From: Adiantum capillus-veneris
Taxonomy: Eukaryota; Streptophyta; Polypodiopsida; Polypodiales; Pteridaceae
Assembly: GCA_014529385.2 (NCBI GenBank)
Contig: CM043948.1
Coordinates: 77,734,291-77,798,290 of the forward strand
DNA length: 64,000 nucleotides
Direction: 5' to 3'
A program made the position numbers and the translations under genes. The notes below the pieces were generated by a model. It did not search any database. It was not told the DNA's origin and saw only the letters and a list, made by a program, of their open reading frames with translations. This document shows positions 11,106-23,100 of this stretch, in pieces; within the stretch, counting starts at the first letter, position 1, and each line of letters opens with the position of its first letter.

Positions 11106-13008
11106 ATGCGTAATCCAGCTTCCAATGTAGCATATTCAGCCTCATTGTTACTATGTGCATCCAATTTGAGCCCTCTCTTGCATAGTAGCTTCCCCTCTGG
11201 ATCATAAAGTGCTATACCCCCTGAAGCTGCATCATGGCTCTTTCTGTATGATCCATCAAAGAACAACACATGTGCATTGCTGATCTGTGGTACTTCTTCA
11301 ACTACCTTTCTCACCACCTCTTCCTTAACAAGAAGGGGATTCTCCTTGTAGGTCAACAAATCGGCTAGGGTAGCCCTTGTACTGTCTTCCACTAAAAAAG
11401 AGAACTCAAACTCTTGCAACTCAATTACCCATTTCTTGACCACATTTGACATGTAAGTGCCGTTAATTAATTGTGGCAAAAATTCATAGCTCGTCAAGAA
11501 AACAAAAGGTCGTGGTAGCAAGTAATGACGAAATCGTCGACAAGAAAATATTACACTGGCCATCACTAGCTCTACTTCGGAGAATTTTCTCTCTGCTACC
11601 AACTTCACTCGGATTGCACAATACACTGGCCTCATATAATGTCTTCCGTTCCCCTTTTGCAATAGCATGGCTCCAATGGCATCCTCCCCTACTGATGGAT
11701 TTACATAAAACACTTGCTCCCAATCAGGAGCCTGCATGGCTGACAACCCCCCTAACACCTCTTTCACCTCTTCAAACACTTCTTCACAGTTTTCATCCCA
11801 TTGCAATGGATCATGCTTTGCCACTTGTTGTAATGGATAAAGAATCTGAGAAGACAATGGAATAAACCTTGCCATGTACTTCACTTTGTGTATAAAGGTT
11901 GCCAATTTCTTCCTACTCGTAGGTGATGGAAGAAGAATAATAGACTTAACCTTGTCTGGATCAGCCTCAATGCCATTTTCTGACACCATGTGGCCCAACA
12001 ACTTCACCCTTGGCTGTGCTAGATGACATTTCTTTGGATTTAGTTGTCCTCCACATTCATCATATCGAGCCAATACCATCTGCAGCTTCTCATGGTGTTC
12101 AGCCCTACTACTATAAACATAGAAGTCATCCATAAAAGCTTTAACACAACTACCAATGAATGGTTCCAACACCCAATTTGCTCTCTCTTGATAGAAGGAA
12201 GGTCCATTTGACAACCCAAATGGCAATACTGTGTAGCAATAGCAGCCGCATGGCGTAATGAAAGTTGTTCTTGTGCGTTCTTTAAGAGCAATCTTTAATT
12301 GAAAATAGACTGAAAAACCATCACACACACTGTACGTCTCATAACATGCCCCTGAATCCAAGATCTGATCGGGTTGATGAATGGAAGAGGATATGGGTTC
12401 TTCTTAGTGGCTGCGTTTAAGGGTTTAAAATCTACACAAATTCTCCACTTCCCATCCTTCTTTGGACTGACTACAACTGGACTCACCCATTCTGTGGTCT
12501 CCACAGGGACTATGAACCCTGTCTTCAATAACTTGTCCACCTCTTCTCGCAAGGCTTCCATTTGCTCTTGACCCATCCTTCTTAGCCTTTGCCGCACTGG
12601 CTTAGCACCTTCTTTCAGCTCTATATGCATCTCTTTGCCCTTGAACCCTCTGATTTCTTCATATGAAGTAATGAACAAATCAGGAAAACTAGCCAGCATG
12701 TGCACATATATATCCTTCTCCATAGTTGAGAGGTCTCCACTGATCATTTGTGTCATCAATTCCTGCTTCTTTGACAACTCAACCTTGGTTTGCATCAGCC
12801 CTTCAATCACTTCATAAGGCCCTTCACTTTCATCTTCACCCTCATTCGCAAATGCAACTAAACCAAACTCCTGGATTTCTTTGTTCATCAAAAGAAATGC
12901 AACATCAGTATCCTCATCACTACTGGTAGTACTTTCACTGTCCTCATCAGTCACTGTGGAATAGTCTTCATCACTAGACTCGTCTTCATCTTCATAAAGC
13001 TCCTCCAA
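11099..13008 (-). pseudogene. Element B reverse transcriptase and RNase H
   Basis: An acidic linker, then RT starting with KTGFIVPVETTEWVSPVVVS, catalytic AFMDDFYVYSS, the usual connection, a retroviral-type RNase H, and the beginning of the second RNase H (VLFFDGSYRKSHDAASGG, NNEAEYATLEAG). The frame shifts by one base between about 12300 and 12360, in the RT palm just after YPLPFIN. The stop at 13009-13011 (TGA) separates it from the protease frame, with the same phase on both sides. Confidence 0.82.
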
Positions 13009-13790
13009 TCATTTCCTTGTGTCCATATTATATAGCTTCTTGGCACCTGTCTTTCCATAGAGGCTAATCGTACCACGTCTCCAATCCTGAATAGCTCCCA
13101 GTACACGTAACCATGGTTTGCCCGGTATAATAGGATATGCTCCCAACCCCGCTGGCATCACATGAAAATCAACCACTGCCTTTGCATCATATGCCTCCAC
13201 TTCTAAGCTCTTTACAACACCCAAACATTTTACTTTTTGATGGTTTGCCAATCTGATCCAAAAGCCTGACACCCCACTCACTGTAAGACCCATCTTCTCA
13301 ATGCATGAGTATGTCATGACACATATTTGGGCTCCGCCATCAACATAACCTTGTCCCAGATTTTGTCCTTTATGCCACACATCTACTATTGGATAAATTT
13401 CTGGTAGCTCATCCATTGCCAACACCTTCACTGAACCCCTCTCTGTCTCTTTCACCATTGGGTTAACCATCCTCTTCCACTGTCGCTTTAGTTTAGGCAT
13501 CATCTCTATAGGCTGCCCAAAAGTAACATCTGCCTTCCTGCTTGTCAGATCCTCCTTCAAGTCATAGCTTAATTGCCCATCCCCTAGTGGAAAATCTGAA
13601 ACATGAAACTTGTGACGAGCTCTCCTTTTCCTCTTGGCCTTGACATCCTAGCCTTCATGGCTCTTTCCCTTCTTCTTACTAGGACCTGGGGCACTTCTTC
13701 CTTCCTTTTCCTCTGTGGTCCTCTTCCCAATAGGCATCACTAATGTATCCTCTAGCTTTGATGCCTTCTCCAAGGTGACTACACTTAGCA
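13009..13790 (-). pseudogene. Element B aspartic protease region
   Basis: Carries a retropepsin-like segment with GYVDGGAQICVM, the D-G-G form common in plant gypsy proteases, followed by a conserved AYPIIPGKPWL. A basic stretch upstream (KAKRKRRAR) is interrupted by a TAG near 13650. The frame is lost near 13790, where plus-strand coiled-coil coding sequence takes over. A start codon cannot be assigned. Confidence 0.7.
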
Positions 13791-15424
13791 CTTTTGTCAA
13801 AGACTTCAAAGAGATGAAGAATAATACAAGAAAATCAGCAAGTCCTTGACAGATGTAGAGAGAGAAAGGGACAACCTAACCCTGCAACTTGCTGAAGAAT
13901 CCAAAGAAGTGGAAACACTTAGAAATGCCAAGGAAAAGGCAGAGATAGAGTATGAGGCAAGCCAGGATGAGGTAATAGAGCTTAAAGATCTAATTAAAGT
14001 CAAAGATCAAACCATCCAAAGGCTGTGAGCATCTCCTGCCAGAGTCAGTGCTACTAGCTCGACTCACACTACTTCAGAGAGTGATTTATTTGAAGAACAA
14101 ATGAAGGAGCTCCGAAAGGAGTTAACCCTAGAGAAGCGGCAAAGACTGATGTTGGTCAAGGGGTCATTGGTAATGCAAAACCGCCTAGAATAAGAAAATC
14201 AAGCCAGGAAGAATGAGCTAGAAGCCATCAAGAGAAAGCTCGAGGAGGCGGAGAAAATAAATGCAAATCTAAACGACCTCCTAGTAAACATGGGAGAGCA
14301 AGCGGAAGAGGAGAAGAAAACATTTTAGAAGCAGATAGAAGAGCTGAGAGGCTAGCAACAAACTTAAGAGCAGCAATTTAGGACTGGGCCAGCAACCATG
14401 GAGGGAATAGACATAGAGAATGTGGCAGATCCAGTGGACACCACCATGCAAGAGAAAATCCTTGTGAGACCCTCACAAGAGCCACAAGATCTGACACAAG
14501 AAGAAGAAGAGAAGTTGCAAAAGGCCATAGAGGCGGCAGTTAGAGACACAACCAAAGAAGCCTTGGAATGGGAGCAAAGGGTCTTTAAATCAATGACTAT
14601 TCAGAAGATAGATGCTAGTAACCTTCGGCGTGAATGGCTATAGCCCTCTCTCCCATATCCTCTGCTGAAATATGAAGCTACCACGATCAACAAGTGGATC
14701 AGAGAGGAACAAATAGTGCCAATGTACAAAGCAGACATCTCCAAACGTGAAGGGGTCAAGCTGATAGAAGACTCTCAGTCCAGGTGGAGAAAGGCATGGC
14801 TAACAAAGTATCCTCAATATCTAATCCATCCGATAGAGCCATCTAAAGTGATAAGAGATAACCTTAGTTTTTGCCCTCTACCAAGGATGAGGACGTGGAA
14901 AGCCCATGAGCTGCTGTAGAGAAGCCAACCTACTTGGCTAAATTACCCGAAGCTGCCAGGCTCGAAGGCAGGAGAGAGAATAAGTGAGCAATACATGGTG
15001 AAAACCCTAACGGGCGCCATCAAATTGTTCACTGGCTTGCGTGACCTATCTTGCATTATGATGAGAAAGATTTTTAAAACCCTTTTGGCAGTCTTAGAAA
15101 CATTTAAACCAGGCCAGGCGAGAGACAATATCTTCTTCTTTCAAGATACATACAGATGTGCATATGATCTGTCCGGTCAGCCTTCTCACCAGGTGATACA
15201 TGCATTGTATCAAAGGATTATGTTTTTGCCATCTTATCACCTCTAGGCCTTTGAATAAGCCTTCTACACCAGCTTCTTCACAATCAGCAAAGATATATTC
15301 GGCCCGAAGCTACTAGCTCAACATGCAAGATATGAGTCACTTCTCAAGATGAGAGACAACCTACACTGAAGAAGCAGCTCAATAGCCATGTCGGGGACGA
15401 CATGAACAAGAAAGCCTGGGGGAG
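13790..15424 (+). pseudogene. Element E coiled-coil accessory ORF, many stops but one frame
   Basis: A single plus-strand frame reads for about 1.6 kb with no frameshift yet at least twelve stops (TAA 13822, TGA 14026, TAA 14191, TAG 14326 and 14353, TAA 14365, TAG 14641, 14917 and 15244, TAA 15256, TGA 15367 and 15403). Each can derive from CAA, CAG or CGA. The first third is a strong heptad coiled coil (Leu/Glu/Lys-rich), followed by an acidic linker and a globular part with SRWRKAWLTKYPQYL. I do not recognise the globular part. It lies immediately before a polypurine tract and LTR, the place where Tat- and Athila-type elements carry extra 3' ORFs. Confidence 0.7.
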
Positions 15425-16349
15425 TGTTAGAAGATGGACACACCCTACGGAAAAGGACTGCTCGGCGGATTATTATTTTTTGTAATTATTTATTTATTGA
15501 GAAAAACCGACATTTCACCTTTGTAAATATTGGGGCTTACAGAAGTTTCCAGATTGTATCCCAGTTTTGACATTTAGATTGAGTAGATGGTTAAATTGGA
15601 ACATTAGGGTTTGAGATTGTAAGGTATTTATACCACTTTTTGACCTTAATGAAAAACCTTTTGTCATTTAAAAAAAATAATGTCTGTGAGTGAGCATACT
15701 GTGTACGAGACAGAGTGAGAGCTTCATCTTGACGCTACGCGCGCACCGGTGGTCAAAATTGAGTGCGGAAAAGTGCAGCGTGTTTCCTCCGACGAGAGCT
15801 ATGTGCCGATACCTACATTGTGGGCGTACGATCTGGTTTTGTGAACTCGACCTATGAGCTTCATCTGGTGATGTGGTGAGCATACGTTATCCGTTTTCAC
15901 ATTTCAACATATCCATGTGTTCGCATTGAGTAGAGCTACACATTAGGCACTTTAGTTTTCGGAAACAACGACCTGCAAATTTCGGCCAGACATCCTACGT
16001 GATTTTGCACCGGGTGTTTAGGGTTGGTATTATGGTTCATGGACCTTAGGGAGAGCGACCTATTGGTGATAGTAGGGTCTCCTTCAAGTTATATGGTGTT
16101 TCGAGACCGTTTGATGGGTATTTGGCTCTTGGAAACGTTGTAGGAAATCTCCTCTTATGCACTCCTGAAGGCTGTAGCTTAGACATTGGGTAGAGACCTC
16201 TGTAGGAATTAGTCGAGAGTCGGTCGAGTGTAGATTGACACCCTATGCTTGCTTCCATGCGCCTGCGGGTCAAGCTTCGTCCTTAGCTGACAAATCTTGT
16301 TAGGTGAGTTCTCGCTGTGCTGACGTCCATCGCAGCGTATCCGTTAACA
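15425..16349 (+). repeat. 3' LTR of element E, 925 bp
   Basis: Begins TGTTAGAAG right after a purine run (GGGGGAG) and ends CCGTTAACA, so the termini are the inverted repeat TGTTA/TAACA. The right edge is supported because integrase coding of element F resumes at 16350. There is a weak TATA-like stretch near 15624. The partner LTR is not in the window. Confidence 0.65.
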
Positions 16350-16445
16350 GATCCTTATGGATATGCTTTCAGTCAAGCATCGAAAATCCACACCTTGTTA
16401 TCCTAGATGCAATGGATAGGCCGAAAGCAGTAACAAGATCATTAA
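16350..16445 (+). pseudogene. Element F integrase, core end (before transposon)
   Basis: A short in-frame piece with KHRKSTPCYPRCNG, TAG, AESSNKII, the conserved region around the catalytic Glu of gypsy integrase (usually NGQAE). The TAG at 16417-16419 is a Gln codon with C changed to T. It is cut by the CACTAG end of the TTAA transposon. Confidence 0.75.
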
Positions 16446-17767
16446 CACTAGAATGGTAACCTAACAGGACATAAAAGTGTCCTTTCAGGGTTTTGGGAAA
16501 AAAATCCAAAACCATAGTAGATCCACTCATTTTGAAAATCCCGTTCATGAGCTTATAGTTCAATAACTACTACATATGGAAAAAATGAGAAACTTGTAAT
16601 TTTTCTCATCCCTTGGTCACTACAAGCCTCCAAAGTTGATGGACCAGTGCATTTTGCCCAAAACAGCAATTTCTTACGGTTGATTGCATATAAATAAGAC
16701 TGGGGATTTTTGTAGGACATGAGATAAAATGCCCCGTTAACTTCAATGGGTTGGTGAACAAAACATATGGTTGCTTTTACCTCACTAATTTATTTTTGGT
16801 AAAAAAAAATAGGTACCAAAAAGTTGCATTTTTACCATTCTACGGACCTATCATCAAAGTTTCTATAGTCACGCTCAATACAGATACTATATACATGTTT
16901 TCTTAGTTTCCTTTGGGCCTGTGGATTCAAAAGGAGCCATGGAGCATGTCAAAAGGATAATGGATCTCTTACAATTGGAACCTTGGGGGCAATGATAAAG
17001 TGCTAAATACAGCAAACATGAAAAAACTGGGTTTAGCATTATGACCTCTAGAAACCCATAAAAACTACTCAATATCTAGCCAAGTTTGTAGTCTATGATT
17101 AGATATGGTTACTACCTACAAAGTACACACAATTGGCCTAAGAAACTAGCAATATTGAGAAAGTTATACTTGCTACTCTAAAATGTATCGTATTCTTCAG
17201 CAATCAAAAAACTCAACCATCATCATATACTATGCTATATAGCATATTAGGTCCCCCAAAACTCAAGGAAGATTAGCTTTATGTTATACATTACACTTAC
17301 ACAATCAAAATTGAATTTCGATATCAAGAAAGCCACCAAAAAAATCATAAAAGTGCTAATTTTGGCCAAAAAACAGGATTATGCAATTCTTATAAATTGG
17401 TCATAACTTTCAATTTTAACACTTAGCTCTCCCTACAAGCATCAAAACATGTTGAGAACTATGAAGGCCTAACCTCTAGCCATCTAAACCTCACAAACAT
17501 GAAGTTTAGAGTGGTATAGTTGCCAAAAATTGAAAAAATGCAAAAAACAGGACCTGTTTTTCCACACAGTTTATGTTCAAAAATGTTGTGCAAGAGTAAC
17601 GTTAATGGTGAGATCGGTACTCAAAAAAAAAAATCTAAGTTTTTTTCAGTTCATAAGGCAAATTTGTGGATATATAGCACCTAGAAATTCATTTTCATAC
17701 TCTTCAAATAATTCAAGCAAAATGGTCACTTAACAGGACACAAAAGTGTCATGTTACCATTCTAGTG
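16446..17767. mobile_element. TTAA-flanked inverted-repeat transposon, copy 2
   Basis: Termini CACTAGAATGGTAAC and GTTACCATTCTAGTG are perfect complements over 15 bases. TTAA flanks it on the left (16442-16445); on the right there is TTAATTAA. Most of its 1322 bases align to copy 1. Removing it with four to eight flanking bases restores the integrase frame (from the Asn-Lys-Ile-Ile end into KTILTKIV). The same near-terminal palindrome (GGACATAAAAGTGTCC) is present. There is no coding frame of its own. Confidence 0.82.
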
Positions 17768-18664
17768 TTAATTAAGACTATTCTCACTAAGATTGTGTAG
17801 AAAAAGCCAAACCAGTGGGATTTGAAGCTTCAGACTGCTTTATGGGCATACAGGACAGCTTATAAGGTCACTACAGGATTAACACCATTCAGAATGGTAT
17901 ATGGCATTGAAGCTATTGTTCCTATGGAGTTTGTTATTCCAAGTCTCAGAATGACTGTAGAATATGGGTTAGATTTTAATCATAATCTTAAGAAGAGATT
18001 GGAGGAGCTAGCCCAACTAGATGAACTAAGACAACGGGCTATGCTGGAACAGGAGATTGTTCAGCAAAGAAGGAAACACTGGCATGACCGAAGGATTAAG
18101 GTCCAGGAGTTTCAAAAAGGGGATCTGGTACTCCTATATCTGTCCAAATTGGTTCCTAAGAAGCCAAATCTAAAGATAGCCTGGGCAGGACCATTCGAAG
18201 TGGACTGGTTTTTCTCCAACAGTACGGTAAGACTGAAAGACCTATCTGGATTACTCCTGCCAGGGGTGTATAATGGAGCTAAAATCAAGCTCTACTATTT
18301 AGAAGCTAGAGAGCCTTGCCAGAAATAGGGTAGTGAGGATCTGGATGCTGAAGAAAAAGAAATTCCAGAATCAGCTATCTTGGGACTTTTTCATGTGCAA
18401 CCAGTTCGATAGCCAGTTTTAGAGCTAGTTTCATACCAGTACCAGCACGACCAAGCAAAGCTTATACCAGGACCAGAAAAGTGGAGACAAAGTTATCAGT
18501 TTCTAGGGGACCAGCGGTCAGATGGAATATCAGTGGTAATCATTTCAATGACGGGTGAAAGTCTTGTCCAATGCATGTCTTCCACGTCAGTTGCAGTGCA
18601 CAGAACTCTAGGAACGATAAGTGGTGGAGTTTTTATGGCACAAACGCATATAACAGTAACGTGA
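17768..18664 (+). pseudogene. Element F integrase C-terminal region
   Basis: Continues the integrase with LQTALWAYRTAYKVTTGLTP and a C-terminal module (FQKGDLVLLYLSK, AWAGPFEV). TAG codons at 17798, 18326 and 18410 all sit where Gln is reasonable; reading through them, the frame stays open to TGA at 18662. The tail is rich in Gln and Tyr and looks like a linker. Confidence 0.78.
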
Positions 18665-18870
18665 GTAGGCGTTTTTTCTCGCAAATCTCCTTACCTCCTG
18701 TTTTCCACTCACCATCGCCGAGCTCTGAAGTTTCTTCACTGTAGCCGCAAACCTCATCCTCTAAGGAGACCGTGGATTGTCGACTGACTTTGCCAGCCAC
18801 ACCTGAATACGGCTTCAAAGAATCAAGTAAGTCATCTTCTTCTTCACCTGCTTCATCACCTTCACGGTGC

Positions 18871-21800
18871 ATGGGTAGGAGGAAATTATCAAAAAAGATG
18901 TAGGACACTATCAATGAAACCCAAGCCCTTATTACTACTAGAAAGGCAACTCTTCCACTCATCCCGCACAGCAAAATTCAGCGGTATGTGTTTACTGAGC
19001 AAGCTAAGGCTCTACTCCAACTGTGGGACTTGCATGTGGTTTTTCAAGCCACGAGGATTGAGTTTGACATAGCCATCATAAGGCAAGTCCTGGACTCTTT
19101 TAATGCTGAAGATGGCAGTGCTGTGATTTATGGCCAGAAGGTGTTTGTCACACCAGAAAGTATTGCTTTTGCATTCCGTATGCCAAACAGGCCCAAGCCA
19201 TGTGTGGCAACTATAGAGCAGATCAGTGAAACTTTGAAGGAGGATGATGCTGCTAAGAGGAAAAGGAAATCCAGTGCGCAAGGGATTCCAGCAGGACTCG
19301 GAGTTCCCGCTGCCTACCGATTTGTGGCTGAAGCTAGAAGCCTCAAGAATAACCCGACATATGTGTTAGAGAAAAAAATTTCTATGCTTTTAGCAAAAAG
19401 ACTGGACTCCAAAGTCTCTATCAACCTCTACCAGATATTGTCGCATAATGTGCTTCAGCAAACTGCCAAGATAAAATCCCAAAGTGTATTCAAGGCCTGG
19501 TATGTTTGCCAGTTTCTGTACTGGGCAACTGCTCCAAACACTCATGATCAGGTGAGAATGACTTGGAGTTAGAATCCATTTCCACTATCAAAAAATATAG
19601 ATTTTTCATCGGATGAAGAAGAGCCCGAAAGTCAACCCCCACTGGATAAAAAAGGAAGGCTAAACAAGATGAAGCTTGTAGTTCAAAGAAGCCAAGGACA
19701 ACAGTGACTAAGAGCACTCCTCTCCTAAAGCAGCTGGAAAGTCAAGTCAAAACAGTGTCTATTGAAAGGATTACAATTAGCCAGACTGAGCAACAGACTG
19801 GCCAGACCACTGGTGGAATCAACCAATCAGCAGGCTAGATTTTAGTAACCACCAGTAATGGACAAGATTAGTCAGAAAGGGCTAGTCCTGAGCAGTCAGC
19901 AGAACAGATTGATAAGGACAAAGGCCCAGCTTATCCAAATCCACTTGGCTGAGTCTCCATCCCATTCAGTGAAGAAGCCCTCCACTTGACAAAGAAAGAC
20001 AGGTTACAACAGTTGTAGACTCATCCGCTCAAGGGATGTCTCCTATTACAGAAATCTGATTATGCTGCATTACCTTATATGGCTCCTGTCACAGTCTATG
20101 AGCCAACTGATTCTAGCCCAGTAACAGTTAATGATGGCTGTTCAGTACTGATTAAATCATCATGGAATACTATTGTCAATTGCATGGAACAAATGCTGGA
20201 TGCTGCAGGATCAGAAGATGAACTAGTTAAGGTAAATACTGAATTAAGGGAGGCAGAGAAGAATATTGAAAAGATGGAGCAAGGGAGGGAAGCCCAAAAC
20301 CTGCGCCACACTATCTTGGAGGCTCACTCAAATAGGACTATTCAGCAGTTACAAAGCAAGCTCGCCAAGGTAGAGTCTGAGATGCAGACCATGTGGGAAG
20401 AAAAGGCAGAAGCTCAACGAGCTGTTGATAGGTTCCAAACTATGCTGAGAATGAAGCGAGTTTAGTTAAACTCTTTATTGATACGCCACAATGATCTGAA
20501 GGCCACATTAACATAAAGATATATATATAATAATTTGGTTGAGATCTTGAATCCAGCAGGAAATGTTGTTTTCAACATGGATAACTTGAAGTCTATTATC
20601 AAGACGACGCAAAGTAATTTGCAAGATAAAGTTACTGAATATAACAGTGCTCTGACAAATCAAGCTATCCTTGATTACATTGAACATCAGACTACCATTA
20701 AAGAAGATGAGGATAAGGAGGAAGAAGAAGCAGAGAAGGAGGATGAACCAGACGAAGGGCATAATGATGATGATGATGATGCCTCTCCTCCATCTACACA
20801 TCCAAAACCTGGTATTGGTGGTACAGGGTCAATTGGAGGTAATCAGTCTCACAGGCAGACCAACCAGACCAGCATGAATGGCAGCGGTCTAGTAATCAGC
20901 AGCAGCAGCTAGGAGAGCAACAACCCAGTAACACTGGGAATCCACCGGCACATAAGTCCCAACATAGTCGGGATGTTAAAGGAAAGGCAAAGCAGTGACT
21001 AAGGGACCATATGGTGATGAGAAACATTCATTACATCTCATCACGCTGAACAAGACATTGAGACATCAGCAGGCTCCTCTAACCATGCGGTATCTGGGCG
21101 ATGATGATCTTATCTCTGATCTGGAGCACTTTCAGATTGTATGTCGGCGCCAGGAAAATGGTTGAGCATTGGAAATTAGTTGCTTTCCATTATCAAGAGG
21201 CCTCCCAATTACCTGCGCATCCCAGTACAATACAGTTGTTAGAAAGGGTGTCTGAATGGATACTAACTACTGAAGAGAGAGTAACTAATCCACATTGGCA
21301 ACAATAGTCTATTGCAGATTGCCGCTCTCTGGCCATGGAACTAGAGCTCTTGCTGGGGAACAAGCCAACATATAAATGCATGAAGGATGTCCGAAATCAG
21401 TTGAAATAGGTCTTAGTGCAAATGCAAATTGCTAGGGGAGTTCTAGATCAAAGGGCGTGGACCATTATTGAAGACCAGACTACCACCAACAAGGGACCTC
21501 AAACTCGAATGTCAGTGGGAGAATAGGCAACTGCTCTTTGGCGACTGTTTCAGCTGGTTAGGATAACCAGAAAGATGATGGAGTAAGCGAACTAGGCTGT
21601 CTGTAACTTCTTGGAATTTGTGCCTGATTCCCCAGTTATCTTGTATGCTTTACCAGCAAGAGAGGCAGAGTTGCCAAGATTTTTTCCAACACTTTATCCT
21701 CAACATCTAGAACCAGTCGATTGGCTCACATATTTCAAGATTACGGATGATCTTCAGGATTGGTATGAGCGATCGACTATGGAATGGAAAACTTGGCAAA

Positions 21801-22331
21801 CACTGTTCAACGATGCTCTCCAATTGAATGATCTCCAGGAGCTGAAAGACGAGGTGCAGAGGATCAAACTGTGTATGGGCCAATGAAAAATTCAGATCAA
21901 AGGCCTCACTGAGATCACCAACCAATTGTTGCAACTCACTGTTGAGTCCTCTAAACTGCCTGAAAAGGACCATACGGCTAAGCCAGGCCTAGGACCATAG
22001 TACAGAGATATGATTGAGATTCTTTTTGAAGCCCCGGATCAAAACCAATCAGCCTCTTCCAGAAGGATGGATCCATACAGCCTCGCATTATCACAAACTG
22101 GCCAGAACTCAGATCACCAAAGGTAGACGCATGCTCTATGATCCCGACACCAAAACTTATCATCCTCTCACGCCTTATGAAATCGAGATGACCACAGAAA
22201 GGCGGGATCAGCTTGAGAAGGAGGCCATTTACAGGCTCATTCAGAAGGAGAATGCTGGCATTAGGACTTCTCAGATGCCATCCAGTCCAAAGGGTAAACG
22301 GAAGCGGGTTCACTGGAAGGATACTGGGTAG
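18871..22331 (+). pseudogene. Element F 3' accessory ORF (transposon-protein-like domain plus coiled coil)
   Basis: Starts MGRRKLSKKM at 18871 with a nuclear-signal-like basic run, hits TAG at 18901, then is open to 19570. This first part (IYGQKVFVTPESIAFAFRMP) resembles the putative plant transposon protein domain that accompanies Athila-type elements. After a frameshift near 19690 come Gln-rich linker, a strong coiled coil (20220-20460), an acidic stretch (EDEDKEEEEAEKEDE, 20700), an Asp run and a helical region (21100-21880), and after another frameshift a basic tail ending KGKRKRVHWKDTG. Stops inside are mostly TAG at Gln positions (for example 21305, 21407). Function unknown; possibly a DNA- or chromatin-associated accessory protein. 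Confidence 0.6.
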
Positions 22332-22677
22332 TTCCATCTCAGAATTTGGTCAAGGATTTTTCCGTCTGTCTTCAAATCAGACGGTGGATTTTTCCAGCAG
22401 TTTTCGCAGCAGACGCTGGAGTTTTCCACTCAGGGGTTGGTGTCACTTGGTTGATGGCCCTTGGAATACGAATTATAAGGGTGTCAAGCACTCAATGAGA
22501 AAAAATCCAGAAGAATCGGACGGTGGAATTTTTCAGTTCGACTTGGTTGGATGCCCATGGAATTACAACTATAGGGGTGTCCAGCACTCGACGAGCAACA
22601 TTCGAGAAGAATCAGACAGTGGAATTTTTTCTTTGAAATTTTGGAATCTTGCCAAAATTCAAGAAAGAAGGGAAGGA
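22332..22677 (+). repeat. Short tandem duplication before the element F LTR
   Basis: Two imperfect copies of a 96-bp unit begin at 22448 and 22544 (TGGTTGATGGCCCTTGG versus TGGTTGGATGCCCATGG), with a partial third trace near 22365. The stretch ends in a polypurine tract (AAGAAAGAAGGGAAGGA). Non-coding. Confidence 0.6.
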
Positions 22678-23100
22678 TGTAGATAGCTGAGACAGTCTCA
22701 CTGGGTGGGAACGGGCTCCTGTGAGATGAACAGTGGATCAGTCAGTAATTACCATGACAGTTGCAACAGTAATTCCCAAGGCATATAAATAGGACCCATT
22801 ACATTGTAATCGGGTTGGCATTAATCGGGTGGCATTTGTCGGCTGTACATCTACTTAGCTTTTGATTCATAATCCTTAGCTCCTGAGCTATTCTTGAGCT
22901 AAATCATCTTTATTTGTAATCTTTCATCTGTAATCCTAAATACAACAGTCCACTATACTCCAGTCATACATACTTTGTACTCATTCTCTCTGAGTCTGAA
23001 TCTGAACATCATTCTTAGTACTTTAGTGTGTTTCTCATTTCAATAGATGTATTCCAGTTCAGTTTTTATGTCCTTGTCTAGTCTAATGTTTGAACTAACA
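22678..23100 (+). repeat. 3' LTR of element F, 423 bp
   Basis: Starts TGTAGATAGC directly after the polypurine tract and ends TTTGAACTAACA, giving TG...CA. A clear TATA box, TATAAAT, is at 22784-22790, followed by a T-rich stretch suited to RNA start and polyadenylation. The partner LTR is not in the window, so the edges rest on these signals alone. Confidence 0.6.

Larger units (their letters stand above)
10466..13790 (-). mobile_element. Tat-like Ty3/gypsy element B, truncated at both ends
   Basis: A decayed pol on the minus strand in the order protease, RT, RNase H, second RNase H, integrase zinc finger. Two RNase H domains in series mark the plant Tat/Ogre group. At the left, element A interrupts its integrase; the remainder would be left of the window. 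At the right, its frame stops abruptly near 13790 against plus-strand element E, with no gag and no LTR, so this is a rearrangement or deletion junction. Confidence 0.82.
16350..23100 (+). mobile_element. Gypsy element F (3' part: integrase, accessory ORF, LTR)
   Basis: The plus-strand remains of a large gypsy element. The integrase core starts at the border with E's LTR, is split by the second TTAA transposon, continues to about 18664, is followed by a separate accessory ORF (18871-22331), then a polypurine tract and a 423-bp LTR. Protease, RT and RNase H are missing here, presumably displaced by E or deleted. Every stop I can align in the integrase is a Gln-to-TAG type. Confidence 0.75.

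Noticed and set aside
11473-11865. 130-codon plus-strand ORF
   Set aside because: Shadow of element B RNase H on the other strand.
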